Position numbers and translations under genes: made by a program. Below the pieces are notes generated by a model. That model searched no databases, had not been told where the DNA came from, and was given only the letters and a program-made list of their open reading frames with translations. Positions 11,326 to 22,649 of a stretch of 64,000 nt of DNA are shown here, piece after piece. The stretch is taken from contig JAKSZP010000005.1 of the NCBI GenBank assembly GCA_022478985.1, positions 372,001 through 436,000 of the forward strand, in the 5' to 3' direction. The DNA is from Massospora cicadina. Taxonomy: Eukaryota > Entomophthoromycota > Entomophthoromycetes > Entomophthorales > Entomophthoraceae. The first letter of the stretch is position 1, and each line of letters starts with the position of its first letter.

Positions 11326-12500
11326 ATTCTTATTAGTGGATAATCCCCAGTATCAAACTCATGGATCACATTTTTAGCGCACCCAATGACATGGTCATAC
11401 TGGGAAAATATCACCAATTTTTTTTCAAATAATTGGAGCACCTCTTCATGCTGTTGCTCTAATAAATCCAGTTGCTCATGATTGACCAATACATTGATGC
11501 TTTCAGAAGCATCCGTTGGTAAACAAATTTTGATTAGCATCCCACAGTCATGGAATTCGCTTATTTCTACCATCAGGATTAAATTCACAAATGTGACGAC
11601 TTGATTTTTTTCTACTTTCATCAGTTTTTCACTAAGATTGACCAGTAGCATTCTTATTTCGCCATGGCCTGGCATTATAATTCCCAGTTCTACCCATGCC
11701 TCTATTTTCAATTTATTCCATGGGACAAAGACTTCCATATAGTTGTTCTGAAATTCTGCTGTTTTACCTGTGGTAACTATTATTTTTGTTCCCAGCGGAA
11801 TGTTGTTTGACATTTTTGTCCTCAATGGTATTCCATGGTTCTAATAATCTACTTTGTCATTTCTCTACTTTTTTGTCTAACAACTTATATTGAATGAGAA
11901 TCATGCCAGCATTATAAATTAAATAAACAAAATTATTCTTCTTTGTCAACGGAGTTTCTCCTTTCAGCTGATATACCAAGGACAAGATTTGCCCCAAAAT
12001 CATCAGGGTATTCTCTTCAAAATCACACTAAACACCATACTTTCTTAGGCATTCCAGCCTGCTGAGTATGTCATAATTTTGATTTGCCGCACTATAGCAG
12101 AAGAAAATACCATCAAAAATCCAAACCAAAAGGGTAGTGCATTATATTCTCCCCAAGATATTTTAATATCTGGCCTGGTGTTTTAGTGCTCTTTCTGGTG
12201 CTCTAATTATGGAAAATTATTTATTTGTTCGCCACGTTAGTTGCTACAATAAATATGGGCGTTCCACTGTTGATTATCACCTGCATTATTACATGATTGA
12301 CTATAATGTCCACAGATGTACACTCAGAGTATTGCATTAAAGTGTTTACTGAGTGAAAAGTGACATTTATTGCCAAATCAAGGGTATGAATTAATAGTGC
12401 AGACAAATCAAGAAAGGATTCTATAATTGCACTAATTGGGCTTAAACATCAGCCTTATCAAATTACGTTTTAAGTAACACTTCAGTGCTTTCAGCATGTC
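11322..12500 (-). pseudogene. gypsy-2 protease and linker, active-site Asp lost
   Basis: The 167-residue piece at 11322-11825 is the protease-RT linker. The piece at 12221-12406 ends I-I-N-S-G-T-P-I-F-I-V-A-T-N-V-A-N-K. This is a retropepsin active site in which D-S-G has become N-S-G, the same change as in gypsy-1. The stretch between (11830-12220) has no open frame over 60 codons but keeps protease-like hydrophobic blocks. Confidence 0.75.
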
Positions 12501-14050
12501 TGAACTATTCCGCCAGCTGACGAGCATATGGCCAAGCAACCTCTTTCACAATTTTGGGGTCTATCCCCTTTGCTTTTCTTAGGTTAGTACATTTACATTC
12601 ATATTGACCACCTGGCTAGAGCGGATCAGGTGTGTCTTCCTCTACAAATAAATTGGGAATATCAATGTCATCTTCAATTATATCTGGGGGAACAGGTTTA
12701 ATAAAAACAATAAAACTTTTACTACTTAGATTGCTGGTCCCTTTCCTAAATCTTAAGCCAGTTTCCTTTTATTTAGCCTGAACCAGATTTACTTGTTCCT
12801 TAGAATTCTTTCTCCTACATTGAGCGGTGAAAAGTCCAGTGTTTTCACAATGGTGGCAGAAGTTTCAAATCTTGTCCACTTATTTGCTCCTTCAGGTTTA
12901 TTTCCCTTTATGACTTGATTTTTCTGTTCTTTATCAGTCTTAGTGAATTTCAACATATTCTGAGCTTTGGTTTGAATAACTTTAAAGGTTTGATTGGGCG
13001 CTTAAAAAGTTGCTACTATTATTTTAGGATGATTTAAAATTTGCAATGTGGACATCTGGGTTACTGGCACTAAAGCCATAATACAATGCAAGTCTCTGTA
13101 GAGAAAAAAGCGCCAATTGTATGTCTATGCGCGCATTAAAATCTGACAATACTTTTGCACCAGCCAAGAATTTAGATTCCTGGCAAAAGCTGTCAGCAAA
13201 ATATGTCAGAAAAAGCTGCTAATATTTCATCTTTTTTTGAACTGACTACACACAAATTCCTTTTTACGTATAAACATCCACATAGGACTTTCAAACTCAG
13301 CTAAATAGCTTCTTTAGCATCGGTATAAGTCAAATTATCCTAATTAAGATGAGGCAACACTAGATTGTGGCATTCAGTGTCTAGGCAGTTCATAACGGTT
13401 ACTGCCTTCTGTAAGTTACCATAACCAAACATGGTCATTTCAAAAAGTTGGAAAAACGCTGATGCGTTACCCCAATGAAATGCAGGTAATTTTGGCATAA
13501 TCAAAGATCCTTCTTGTTGCTCCGCTGGCAGGGGATTTTTGCCAGAAACCTGACTAATGATGGGTGTGTTTTTTGAGACACCTCTGAAATAGCAGCAAAA
13601 GATCCAGATATATTCCTCAGAGTTGGTGTTCTCTTGATTGGGTTATCATGCGTAATGTTATCAGCTTTATTTGCCTCCATTTGAGCGCAATCACATTTGT
13701 GATTTTTGAGTTCTTCTATGTGCTTCAACATCCACGCCATATCCCCATTACTCAACGGAAGCATTCTATATATAATTTATGTTCTATCTTCTGAAATAAA
13801 ATCTGCTTGGTTAGCTAAATTTACTTTTCATTTTAAATAAAAAAAACCTTCCCATGAAGTTCATTATTTATTTGGCTTGTTCAATTCCCTTCTTGTCTTT
13901 TTCCACGAGCTCCTCCAAGATAGGCAAATCAGTTTGTGTTGCTGAGCTCAGCACGTTTTGGTTAATGGTTTCTAACTCCGTCCAGAATAACTAAAGTTCT
14001 GTCTTGTATGAATTGCTGATATGACATCTATTATTTTGGCTCAAAAACTC
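12501..14050 (-). pseudogene. gypsy-2 gag, with zinc-knuckle remnant
   Basis: At 12817-12858 the minus strand reads C-H-H-C-E-N-T-G-L-F-T-A-Q-C. This is a CX2CX4HX4C knuckle whose histidine is now leucine. Upstream, 13501-13764 gives an 87-residue open piece with a heptad-like basic and acidic pattern, likely the N-terminal part of gag. The knuckle is 1.2 kb from the PBS, a little more than in gypsy-1. Several stops interrupt it. Confidence 0.7.
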
Positions 14051-14055
14051 AAATA

Positions 14056-14074
14056 CCCCCTGTAGTGAGCACCA
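14056..14074 (-). other. gypsy-2 primer-binding site candidate
   Basis: TGGTGCTCACTACAGGGGG on the minus strand is identical over 19 bases to the gypsy-1 site although the surroundings differ. It directly abuts the LTR that starts at 14075. Confidence 0.8.
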
Positions 14075-15158
14075 AATAAACTTTTTTAACTACTTCTCGC
14101 TATATCTATTGAGTTTATTGCACAGATTCCTATAATCTTCACAGCCAATACAGATTTGTATCTCCAACGCTATACTGAAGCTACGCGCTCTTCTGATATC
14201 TTTTGTTATTTTTGAAAAGAGGGAACTTTTCCCTCTAACGCTTCATTTTGATGGAGCTTGATATTGGAACCTACCTTTTTATAGGTTCAGAGGTTCTCTA
14301 ATTGCTGATGGAATTTACCCTACTCTATGTTTCATTTGTTTTCAGTCACTCTCTTCACGCTGAGTCCACAGAGATCAGAACATTAATGATAATTAAAGGG
14401 TATCTGATCCTTCCAAACTCTAATTTCAAGAGATAAAATACAACAACTGTCAACAGGCTAATATCAGAGTATTTAAACTGTGCTTTATTTCATTCTGCCT
14501 TACTAACAAAAAAACGAGGGGTAATATAGTGAAATCGGTGCTCAATTTCTGTTGGCGCCTCATTGGGGAAATGGAAGCTGTTGTCACTTGATTAGCCTTC
14601 TTTAGGTCGCGCTCTTAAGGATCTTCTTCAATGAGTTAGTTGGGTTCCACCGGCATCTAGCCCTGTGACACTCTTCAGGTTACTGAAAATGTTTCTGCAC
14701 ATCTTTAATTAACCCAAGTGGTAATTTAATCAGGCTAGCGACCTGGTTAGGTAATGAGACCTTTACATTTTAGCAACAGGTTGCGTCACCTTAAGAGGAT
14801 AACCCATAAGTTGCTGATAGAAGTGTTGTCAGTGTTTTAACAACTACAATAAAAACCTCATTGATAGGCGACAAAACCTGATCAAATCCTATGAAATAAT
14901 TAAATTATCACTAGTAAAATTAATAACATAATCACTCATTTATTGTCAGGGGTGATTTATGAAAAAGCATAAGCAATCCAGAAGATTGACCCCAGTGGAT
15001 TGACTAAGGCAAATTACTAGATACTCATTAAGGCATTTTCGTTAAACAATGGCCATCATATGAAATGATAACTCCTTTAATATGTGGAACTTATCCCTAG
15101 TGAATAAGCAGATATATAATAATCAATCAATTTGGGTAATGTAGGCAAAAATCAAGCA
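14075..15158 (-). repeat. gypsy-2 5' LTR
   Basis: The stretch aligns along its length with the solo LTR at 15898-17052. Examples are 14520-14600 against 16440-16500, 14710-14760 against 16630-16685, 14975-15000 against 16885-16910, and the right ends ('gtaggcaaaaatcaagca' against 'atgggcaaaaaaaccaaca'). It begins next to the PBS. Its length is about 1.08 kb. No gene is seen in it. Confidence 0.75.
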
Positions 15159-15399
15159 CATGGTTATGGCAAGTTATTATTAGGTTTCCAACTTTTAAGT
15201 CTCAGGGTCTGGTTTATTATCAAATTTTCATGTACCACTTGGATGACCACTTTTGTTAGTCAAAAATATACTGTACAAATTAGTTTGGTAGTAGGATGGT
15301 GGTGAAAATTTGATATAAAGTTAATTTATAGAAAAAATACCTTAATTTTATCTTTAGAGCGTGGTCAAGGATTAGTAAAATTCATGTTGGACAGCAGCA

Positions 15400-15897
15400 C
15401 TCTGAGAAACATGCCACAGTAGCCCAATGTACATAAACTTTGTCTTGCATCTCTGCTGAAGCCCACTTCCAAAGCTCCCCTAACCCTGGTTTAGAGGGGT
15501 TGGAATTAATTAAAGCAGCTTCAACAAATGTCAAACCTGATCATCTGGAGTTTGATTGTGATTTTAATCTCACAGTTGACCTACTTTGTATTTCTACCCA
15601 ATCTACCATTTGATTCTGTGGGAAGAGGCAGCATTAGATGGTTGGGTTACAGAGCAACTCGCAAAAGAAGCCATTTTCAGAGTACTTCTCCAGTATGCTC
15701 ACCACTGCTCTTTGTGGAAAAAGCAGATGTTACTTTATGCTCTTGCATAGATTATGGTAATTTTATGATGTTATCATACTTGATCTGCATCCTATTCCTA
15801 AGGAGGCACATATTGCCCACTATTAGAGAGAGCTAGAATCTACTCCAAACTAAATTTCTTGAGTGCTTTTAGCCAAATCTATACTTAAAAGGGGTAG
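15400..15897 (+). pseudogene. Chromovirus RT, N-terminal part
   Basis: Across two frames the sequence gives K-P-D-H-L-E-F-D-C-D-F-N-L, then S-P-V-C-S-P-L-L-F-V-E-K-A-D-V-T-L-C-S-C-I-D-Y (from about 15687). This is the RT fingers block normally read as a K-K-D-G-S-L-R-x-C-V-D-Y type. The 102-residue open piece at 15528-15836 covers part of it. Motif A follows at about 15790-15895 in decayed form and the frame continues after the solo LTR at 17053. Confidence 0.8.
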
Positions 15898-17052
15898 TGT
15901 AAAAATTACTCAAGTGGTTGTTATTGGCAAGCAACCTTAGTAATCTTTTTACTGCACAGGTTTAGTTTCCTCATGCACTTCATCACGTTGTATAGTAGAT
16001 TATTGTTCAATAATAGTATAAAGACTATTATCTGTAGTTGAGTATAAATTCGTATATTTTGGCCCAACGCACAGCCAGTATCCCCAATTAAATACTTGTG
16101 ATGCCGTACTCATAGGGATTTGTTCCCTTGCTCTGTCTGACCCAATCTTCGCTGAGATACCCTGGTGACAGCCTCTTTGGTCCAACACACAGTCAGCAGC
16201 TATTTCCAATTGTGACTCCTTCTTCTCTAGATCCCAACTCAGATCTTTACTCTTTTCTCTAAGAGTTTTCTAATTATTGCACACAGCAATAATATCCTTG
16301 AGAAGAAAGCACAATGGAAGCTGATGATAGTTTACTCTTTAAACTATATCCTGAATGAATAACTTAGAGCTATATAAGTAATATGATCTAATTATCTGTT
16401 GTATTATCTGTTTTTAATATAGTGAATCCTAGGGAATTTATAGTGAAGATTCGGTCATCTAACCCTCGGTTGACACCTCTTCAATGGAATGGCAGCCTTT
16501 GCCATTTATTCACCCATCCTTGTCTTAGCAGCAATGGTCTTCCCCATCCTGGCTAGGATTCTGTCATTGGACATCCTCGAGACCTAAACAGAAAGAGTTG
16601 AAAAACGTGTCCCTAACATTTTCCTCTCTTGATCCAAGTGAACCAACTATATCTGGCTAGTAACCTGCTTGGGTAATGGGACTTATTACTCATTAAGGTA
16701 GGTCGCGCACCAACCAATTGATTTGCTAGTTGCAGGTGGCATCAATCGCCTTACAACTTGCTATTCATTCCCAATCAGTCAGTGATATAACCCGACCATT
16801 CCCAATTGGTACACCTGATAGTTAATCACCATCAGATGCCCCTATTTTGTCATCAACTCTTCCCGATGAGATCTTAAATATTCATCCAGATTGATCCCCG
16901 ATGGATATGACCAGGCGAATATACCAGAGTCCCCTGAATGTAGTTACTCCAAAACTTGGACCACCCAATTTCCAATTCACTTCGCCTTAGGAAATTTTCC
17001 CCTAGCGATTCCAGGTAATCTAGCAGGCTGGGAATATGGGCAAAAAAACCAA
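15898..17052 (-). mobile_element. Solo LTR of the gypsy-2 family in the chromovirus RT
   Basis: The 1155 bp segment starts TGTAAAAATT, ends AACCAACA, and is flanked by the exact 5 bp duplication GGTAG (15893-15897 and 17053-17057). Leaving out the LTR and one duplication copy makes the RT frame run on without a shift (K-G-V-E-C-L-T-A-F-H-T-K-K). It aligns with the gypsy-2 5' LTR, hence minus orientation. Open frames inside it (16000-16209, 16891-17124) are not genes. Confidence 0.88.
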
Positions 17053-18186
17053 CAGGTAGAATGTCTCACTGCATTCCATACCAAAAAGGTTTTTTTGGGT
17101 CTGAGTCATTTCATTTGGGCTTAAAATGTACCTTCAGCTTTTCAACTTATATTTTTGTAGCATCTTAAGAGTTGTTGGGTGTATGCGGTGTGGATTATAT
17201 GGGCGACATCTAGTTTTCTCCCCTGATCAAGGATCCCATGAGATTCACCTGCGACAAGTAGTTGAGCATTTAATAGCAGCAGACTTGACATTTAGATCAG
17301 TAAGTGTGAGTTTTTCTAAGTCCCAAATAACCTTTTTTGGGCAACATTGTGCTTAACAAAGTTCATACAATCACTCCAGACAAGGATAAGGCTAATCACA
17401 ATTAGCTTACACCAAGTTTAGTTAAGGATTAAGAAGTTTCGTTTTGGGAACATGAAACTTCCTTAAAAAGTTCACTCCCAACCTTTCAGATCTCACTTTA
17501 CCCTTGTATAAGGCCAGTGGCGGGAAAAACATTCAGTGGCCATCTATATTGAAGAATGCTTTCCAGGCTTTAGAGTGCACTTTTCTCTCCACGTCAGTAT
17601 TTGACCAAATATACCCATATAAAGAGTTTATAGTAGGCAGAGATGCTTCAAACTTTGCTATAGAAGCTGCTCTGTTGTAAGTGGGAATAGATGAAGTTGA
17701 GCATCTATTAGGATTTTTTTCCTAAAAGATGTCATTACCTTAGTTAGATTACACTGTCTATGATTAAGAGATGTTAGCGGTAGTGGAAGCGTTGACTTAC
17801 TGGCGCCACCATATAAATGGTTCCCCTATCCCTTCTTTGTGCATACTGATTACTGGGCGTTATTGTACTACTGAGCTCCTCATTTCCTGACCACTTGTCA
17901 AACTTGCTAGCATGAACCACTTTCCCAGTTTGTGTTCACTTATGATTTCATAGAAAGGCAAGGTGAATGGGTTAGCTGATGCCTCAAGCCGAAACCCTGC
18001 CTTAGTTCTAGAATCCAAGGAAGTGGAGCTGCATAACACTCACTTGGTGATTCCCCTAGTAAAATTTATTCAAGCGCTCTCCCCTAGTACTTGCGCTCTT
18101 GTTATTGCCTCTCTGCAGAAGCTAGAGGAGTATGTTATGTTCAGAAAGGTCGTCCTCTCACAATCTTTATCCGCTGAGTTTACCTA
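17053..18186 (+). pseudogene. Chromovirus RT C-terminal part and RNase H
   Basis: E-C-L-T-A-F-H-T-K-K opens at 17057, then N-V-P-S-A-F-Q (17130). The 76-residue open piece at 17126-17356 carries H-L-V-F-S-P-D-Q-G-S-H-E-I-H-L-R-Q-V after motif C and K-S-Q-I-T-F-F-G as motif E. RNase H follows at 17520-17660 (G-R-D-A-S-N-F-A-I, first catalytic Asp kept) and 17800-17960. The piece at 17963-18187 starts M-N-G-L-A-D-A-S-S-R-N-P, the usual RNase H end. Stops and shifts separate the blocks. Confidence 0.85.
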
Positions 18187-18199
18187 AGTTTTAACCAAA

Positions 18200-19353
18200 T
18201 GAAGATTACATCAGAAGGATATAATAAGGGTCCATATAAAGACAATATTATATGGTTCAGGGACGCCTATGGGTTCCTGCAGGACCACTTCGCCAAGAGA
18301 TAATTAAGGAACGTCATGATGGTAATACTGTAGGGCACCATGGGAAGGTGAAAACCTGGATCTTATCTACTATATGTATAACTGGTAGGGATTTTCTCTC
18401 AGGTTACAAGATATACTTAGGAGTGCCCTGTCTGCAATATGATTAAACCAAATTGTCAGCCTCTTGAAGGGCTGTTGGTAACAACCCAGAAAGCAGAGGG
18501 ACCCTGGACATCCCTCTCCTTTGATTTTATTGTGGAACTACCCCTCTCTGATGGGAGATGATGCTATCATGGTAGTGGTGAACCAGTTTACCAGTTTACC
18601 AATTTCACCTATTTGATTTCATGTCACATCATGATAATGATGGCGCAGATGGCCAAGTTATATATATATGTTTTCTCAGCCCATGAGCTTCCTCAAGTGA
18701 AAACCAAAGATTGTGGACCTCAGTTCACATATCCCTTTTTTAAATGCTATAAAAATGTCTCTTAAGATTAATCATTGCTGCTCTACTGCCATCCATTTAC
18801 AATCAGATGAGCAGACAAAGTGAGTGAACCAATGATTGTTGCAATTTTGTGGCATTACATGGCGGCTGACCATTCAGATTAGGCCTCACACCCCCTTTAT
18901 TGAAATTCAGCTACACCAACGCCCAACACTCTTCCATTTGGTGTTCTTCCTTCTTTGCTAATTTTAGCTTTAACCCCACATTCAACATGGAACCCAGTTG
19001 TGGGTCTAAGGTGAAAGCAGTGGTAGACTTTTCTAAGTTTATCAATAAATCACCAGGGTAAATCAAACTTAGAAGCTACCATGAAGGTCCACATGGAGAA
19101 CGCAGATGGTAAGAGAAGGGTTGGGCTAGAATATAAAGAGGGGGGTGTGATGCTTGATGCCAATAATATCCTTATCAAGCAGCCATGTAAAAAGTTGTTG
19201 CTAAAGACAATAATAACTTACCGCATGGTTAGAAAGGTGGTTCATGCCTTATACTGGTTGGATTTTCCACCAAAGTTTCGCATCTTTACAACATTTCACA
19301 ATAGCAAACTGAACCCCTTTGAGGGTATACCTCCTGAGACCCTAAAGAAATAA
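18200..19353 (+). pseudogene. Chromovirus integrase
   Basis: The open piece at 18252-18446 holds the zinc-finger histidines (K-E-R-H-D-G-N-T-V-G-H-H-G) and the cysteine region C-L-Q-Y-D. From 18470 to 18960 the core is traceable in several frames (E-G-P-W-T-S-L-S-F-D-F-I-V-E-L-P, and later a D-C-G-P-Q-F block near 18710). The piece at 19081-19353 is the C-terminal domain with V-M-L-D-A-N-N-I and F-H-N-S-K-L-N-P-F. It is inactive because of stops. Confidence 0.85.
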
Positions 19354-19600
19354 TCATAGACAGGGCGCCAGAGTGAAAGGTGGAGGAGATTGTGGCCTCT
19401 TGTAAGGTGAAAAGAAGGCTAAATACCTGATATTATGGAAGGGTTCGATGCTGCAGAAAACAGATGGTCCCAGCTTTTGATTATGACCATGCTCAAGACT
19501 TTATTTGTGCAATTCATAGGCGCTTTTCAGATGCCGCTGGTCCCAAGTCCACCCCTGACGTTGCAGGCATAAAGTTACCCTGCACATAAGAACTTTTCTC
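19354..19600 (+). pseudogene. Chromodomain after integrase
   Basis: Right after the integrase, frames give V-E-E-I-V-A-S, K-V-K-R-R-L, a Y-Y-G-R-V or L-W-K-G type block and N-R-W-S-Q or K-Q-M-V-P-A-F-D. These are followed by D-H-A-Q-D-F-I-C-A-I-H-R-R-F. This matches a chromodomain fold (V-E-x-I-L-x-x-R, Y-L-V-K-W-x-G, N-x-W-E-P, and a C-terminal helix). The aromatic cage cannot be judged because the frame shifts at about 19430. Confidence 0.75.
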
Positions 19601-19649
19601 TGGCTGATGCCTCTGGGGAAGGGGTAGTGCCATAGAAACTGGAGGGTAA

Positions 19650-20550
19650 TGTCATGTCTCATGACATGATTTCTAGAGTGGATTATAAGAACAAGGAGGA
19701 TATGAGTAAGGCCAAAGGGGTCAAGTTAGCCCTTCCTACCTCAGATAAGTTGTGGTAAACGCTGAGTTAAGGCCAATAAGGTCAGGTTGATCCACAAAAA
19801 ACAGTAGTAATAAGGTCTGTAATGTTACATCAACAGTTCTGGTAAGCACCAGTTCCAGTTTAAATAAGGATTGGTCGTTATGTTTGCTTTCCAAACATGG
19901 ACTAGACCTGGTACAAAATTTAATACTACCAAAAATGGTAATTTGTAGTTGATGGTAAAAACTTGAGTTCATATATACTATAGTTATATAGAACTAGCCT
20001 GGATGGTAGCATTGTTTTATTAGCTAAAATTGATTCCAAGCCACACCAAATTAATTCAGCCCATTGACTACTTTACCTTAAAGATGATGTTTCTCCAACT
20101 AATCTCTCTGTTGATCATCTTTCTTATTATCAATCTAGTCTTTTTTATATACTTAATTCTACCATGTTGCTTTTTGATGGCCTCATGGTTTAGCTCTTCA
20201 TGGAGATATTCTGGGTTTTACTTACAAGAGATAAAAGTGTGGACACTGTACAAGTTAAAATTATCTTAAAACTATTAATAGTTATATTTTGGAGAGTTAA
20301 AGACAAAATCTTACAAGAAAACCTCCTGCTCTTTCTATTATAAGAATGTGATTTATTTAAAATGATTTTGAAATGTTGATGTAAAATTGTTACAAAATTG
20401 TAATATATGAGCTCAAAACGTTCTCCAGAAAAGAGAGTATTTTTGTTGTTATCTTGTAATATAGATGTGCTGGAGTTTAATATTACCGTATAATTGCATT
20501 CAAGACTTAATAATTTGAAAATTTTAGACCATAGCATATATAATTTCTGA
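19650..20550 (+). repeat. Chromovirus 3' LTR (right end uncertain)
   Basis: It begins TGTCATGTCTCATGACATGA just after a purine-rich patch at 19639-19646. It resembles the first part of the solo LTR at 6483 ('gtcaagttagcccttcctacctcag' against 'gtgaagcttcaggccctccctgacctcag'). By the 852 bp solo length it should end near 20500-20580. The small open frames at 20030-20269 and 20190-20537 lie in it and have no domain. Confidence 0.6.
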
Positions 20551-20599
20551 TTTATAGAATCTCAGTGTAATTTTTTATTAAGAGTTTACAGGAGTGCAA

Positions 20600-21500
20600 T
20601 ATTGAGAAAAAAATATTTCGTTATGCCCCAAAATCTTTTATTTTGAATGTTTAATAGATGGTGGAGCATAATATTTAATTTCTAATCCTAGATATCCTGG
20701 CCCTAGATGTATGGATCTGTTGATTATGGCATATAGAATTTTGTATCTATCTGTATTTAATTGAATTTTTACTAAAATGGATCAAGTCAATTTTGTACCA
20801 CGTCAGGGTAAGATTTGTGACAAGATGTTTTATGTGTCAAAATGCATATGCTATATCTTGGCATAGGGGAACATATCAAAGAAGTGTTTGACTTTACATT
20901 TAAAAACTACTTTGACTTGAGTGAGAGATAAAAACAATGGCAAATCTTTAGCTTATATTGACAGTATATCTCCTAACAAGCAATCATACCTTTCCCTTGG
21001 TTTAATAAAAAGTAAGATTAAATTGAAATATAATCTATAGGGAAATAAACCTTCTTGAAATAAATTGTCTATGTTGGAATGTTCTTCAAAGAGCTCAACA
21101 GAGGTCCTTTAAAAAGTAAATCTTTTAGAAATCAGCTCCTGGATGAGACAATCAAGAGAACTTTACCTGGATTAAATTAATAATGGGGCTACTAAACTAA
21201 AGGTCTATTATTGAAACTAAGAACTAGACTTAGATTATATAGTGTTTTATTGGAAAATTGAAGTATCTAAAAAGTAGATAGTTATTATAGAAAAAAAATC
21301 TTACAAATTTTAAAACTTGGTTTTATGCTAAAACTCCTATGTATCTTAAATTTGTAAGTAACTTTCTACAGCCAACTTGTTTTCCAGATAGAGTTTTAAA
21401 ACTTTATTAAATATGGATAGTCTGCAGATTCTGCCTTTTTGGTACACTTGGGACTTTTAATCTATATTTAAAAGATTTAATAGTGTCACTTCAGCAAAAC
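20600..21500 (+). pseudogene. Possible very old LINE reverse transcriptase fragment
   Basis: In shifting frames one can read Y-R-I-L-Y-L-S-V-F-N followed by D-Q-V-N-F-V-P-R-Q-G-K-I-C-D-K-M (about 20725-20830), then K-S-L-A-Y-I-D near 20945. The order resembles LINE RT blocks before and at motif A. No downstream D-D box is convincing. The family would differ from LINE-A and LINE-B. Low confidence, since the stretch is AT-rich and heavily decayed. Confidence 0.3.
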
Positions 21501-22330
21501 TATAGTATCTGAGATTTTCAATAGTATATAATGCAATAATTTCACAGTAGTTAAATACGCCTCTTTAATCATTGATGCCAAATAGCTCCAAGGACTTCCA
21601 AAGGGACTGTAATAATGTTTGGTATATTATCTGTGCATTCAATTGTAAGGATTACACAAGCTTTATGCCAATGTATAGGTATATTTATAGATTTATTTAC
21701 ATGGTCAAATCAATGTATTATTTCCAACCTTATGATGATAAACCTCAGCGGATAATTCAAATTAAATAGTATCAAACTAAAACATCATTTTTATTGAAAA
21801 AACTTTGCTTTTATGGATTTTAGTACCAATATTACAATGGGTTATGAAAGTTACCATTTTATTCATGGCCACATCCAAAACTTATTAATATTATATGGAC
21901 CTGACCAGGTGTGGTGCCTAATGTGTTACTTTTTCCCTAAGTTGTTGGTTAGTAAAAATATACAAGCAACTAATTATAAATCAGGTGTTGTAATTAATAA
22001 CTATTAGCCCTTCTGGAAATCTCTTGTCCTCTGGAAGTATTGATGATATGCCAACTAAAACCCAAAATGAAAAGCAAAATAAACATGATTAGGCCAAATG
22101 CTTTGGAGATACTCTAAATAAAGAAAAACTTAGAAGAGTTCATTTATGAACTATTTTTACAGAAAAAATCTAGAAAAGGGGATTTGACCAATGAATCAAT
22201 AAAAGGGGGTCCTAAAGTAATATCATAGGGGTCCCAAAAACAAATGGGACACTGAATCTGGATGCCTTGAGCCAGCGCCACCTAACAGCTGGGATTTAGT
22301 ATATCTAAAGAGGTAATAGCCATTCACTAG
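21501..22330. other. AT-rich stretch with short unassigned open frames
   Basis: Two open frames of about 65 codons (21572-21769, 21813-22007) have no domain, no neighbour in frame and AT-driven composition. I see no RNA gene and no repeat partner in the window. Confidence 0.4.
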
Positions 22331-22600
22331 ATGCTTAAGACTCCTCTTCTTAATAGAAAGCATAAGTTGGACAGAATGATAGTAAGCTCCATGAACAAGA
22401 GAGATTATTGTGATACAAAACACTCACATCAGGGAGCTTTACCAGATGAACTTTACAGAGAAGGCTTAATTGAAGAAGAGTCTGACCTGGAGTTCCTAAG
22501 AACTAAATTTGATAAAGAATCTATATTTTATAATTTTTTTACATACCAATATAGATTTAAAGTGTATAAGAATGCATTATTTTACCTCAATAAAATTTAA
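22331..22600 (+). CDS. Unassigned 89-codon open frame
   Basis: The frame starts at an ATG and runs 89 codons to TAA. It has a charged first half (Lys/Arg and Glu/Asp rich, with E-E-E-S-D-L-E-F-L) and an aromatic, AT-driven end. It resembles no family I know. A short LINE-A tail inserted 12 bases after its stop. It could be chance, a remnant of gag, or an exon of a lost gene. There is no clear promoter or splice site. Confidence 0.2.
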   Translation: MLKTPLLNRKHKLDRMIVSSMNKRDYCDTKHSHQGALPDELYREGLIEEESDLEFLRTKFDKESIFYNFFTYQYRFKVYKNALFYLNKI

Positions 22601-22612
22601 TATCACAGTATC

Positions 22613-22632
22613 TTTTTTTAGTACTAGATGGT
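22613..22632 (-). mobile_element. 20 bp LINE-A tail with target-site duplication
   Basis: On the minus strand the insert is the last bases of LINE-A (CCATCTAGTACT) followed by poly(A). It is bracketed by AATATCACAGTATCTT (22599-22614) and AATATTACAGTATCTT (22633-22648), 15 of 16 bases equal. The left duplication shares its last T residues with the poly(T) run. Confidence 0.85.
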
Positions 22633-22649
22633 AATATTACAGTATCTTG

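Larger units (their letters stand above)
8963..15158 (-). mobile_element. gypsy-2: Ty3/gypsy LTR retrotransposon
   Basis: Right to left: 5' LTR (14075-15158), PBS (14056-14074), gag with knuckle, protease, linker, RT, RNase H, integrase. The left end is cut where LINE-B copy 1 abuts the integrase C-terminus at 8963, and no 3' LTR is seen. It shares the exact PBS with gypsy-1, but its LTR is different and its coding sequence is more decayed. A solo LTR of the same family sits at 15898-17052. Confidence 0.85.
15160..20550 (+). mobile_element. Chromovirus (Ty3/gypsy with chromodomain), 5' part missing
   Basis: RT, RNase H, integrase and a chromodomain lie in order on the plus strand, followed by a 3' LTR starting TGTCATG at 19650. 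Gag and protease are absent. The element begins abruptly at the gypsy-2 LTR, which suggests that gypsy-2 inserted into it. A solo LTR interrupts its RT at 15898-17052. Chromodomains steer integration of such elements to marked chromatin. This copy is dead. Confidence 0.85.

Noticed and set aside
16060..16215. Short direct repeat (GGCCCAACGCACAGCCAG and GGTCCAACACACAGTCAG, 120 bp apart)
   Set aside because: Both lie inside the gypsy-2-type solo LTR, and the second copy is not clearly seen in the gypsy-2 LTR. It is too weak to call a separate feature.
16891..17124. A 77-codon plus-strand frame that ends in RT motif text
   Set aside because: It crosses from the solo LTR into the chromovirus RT at 17053. 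Only the last part is real RT.
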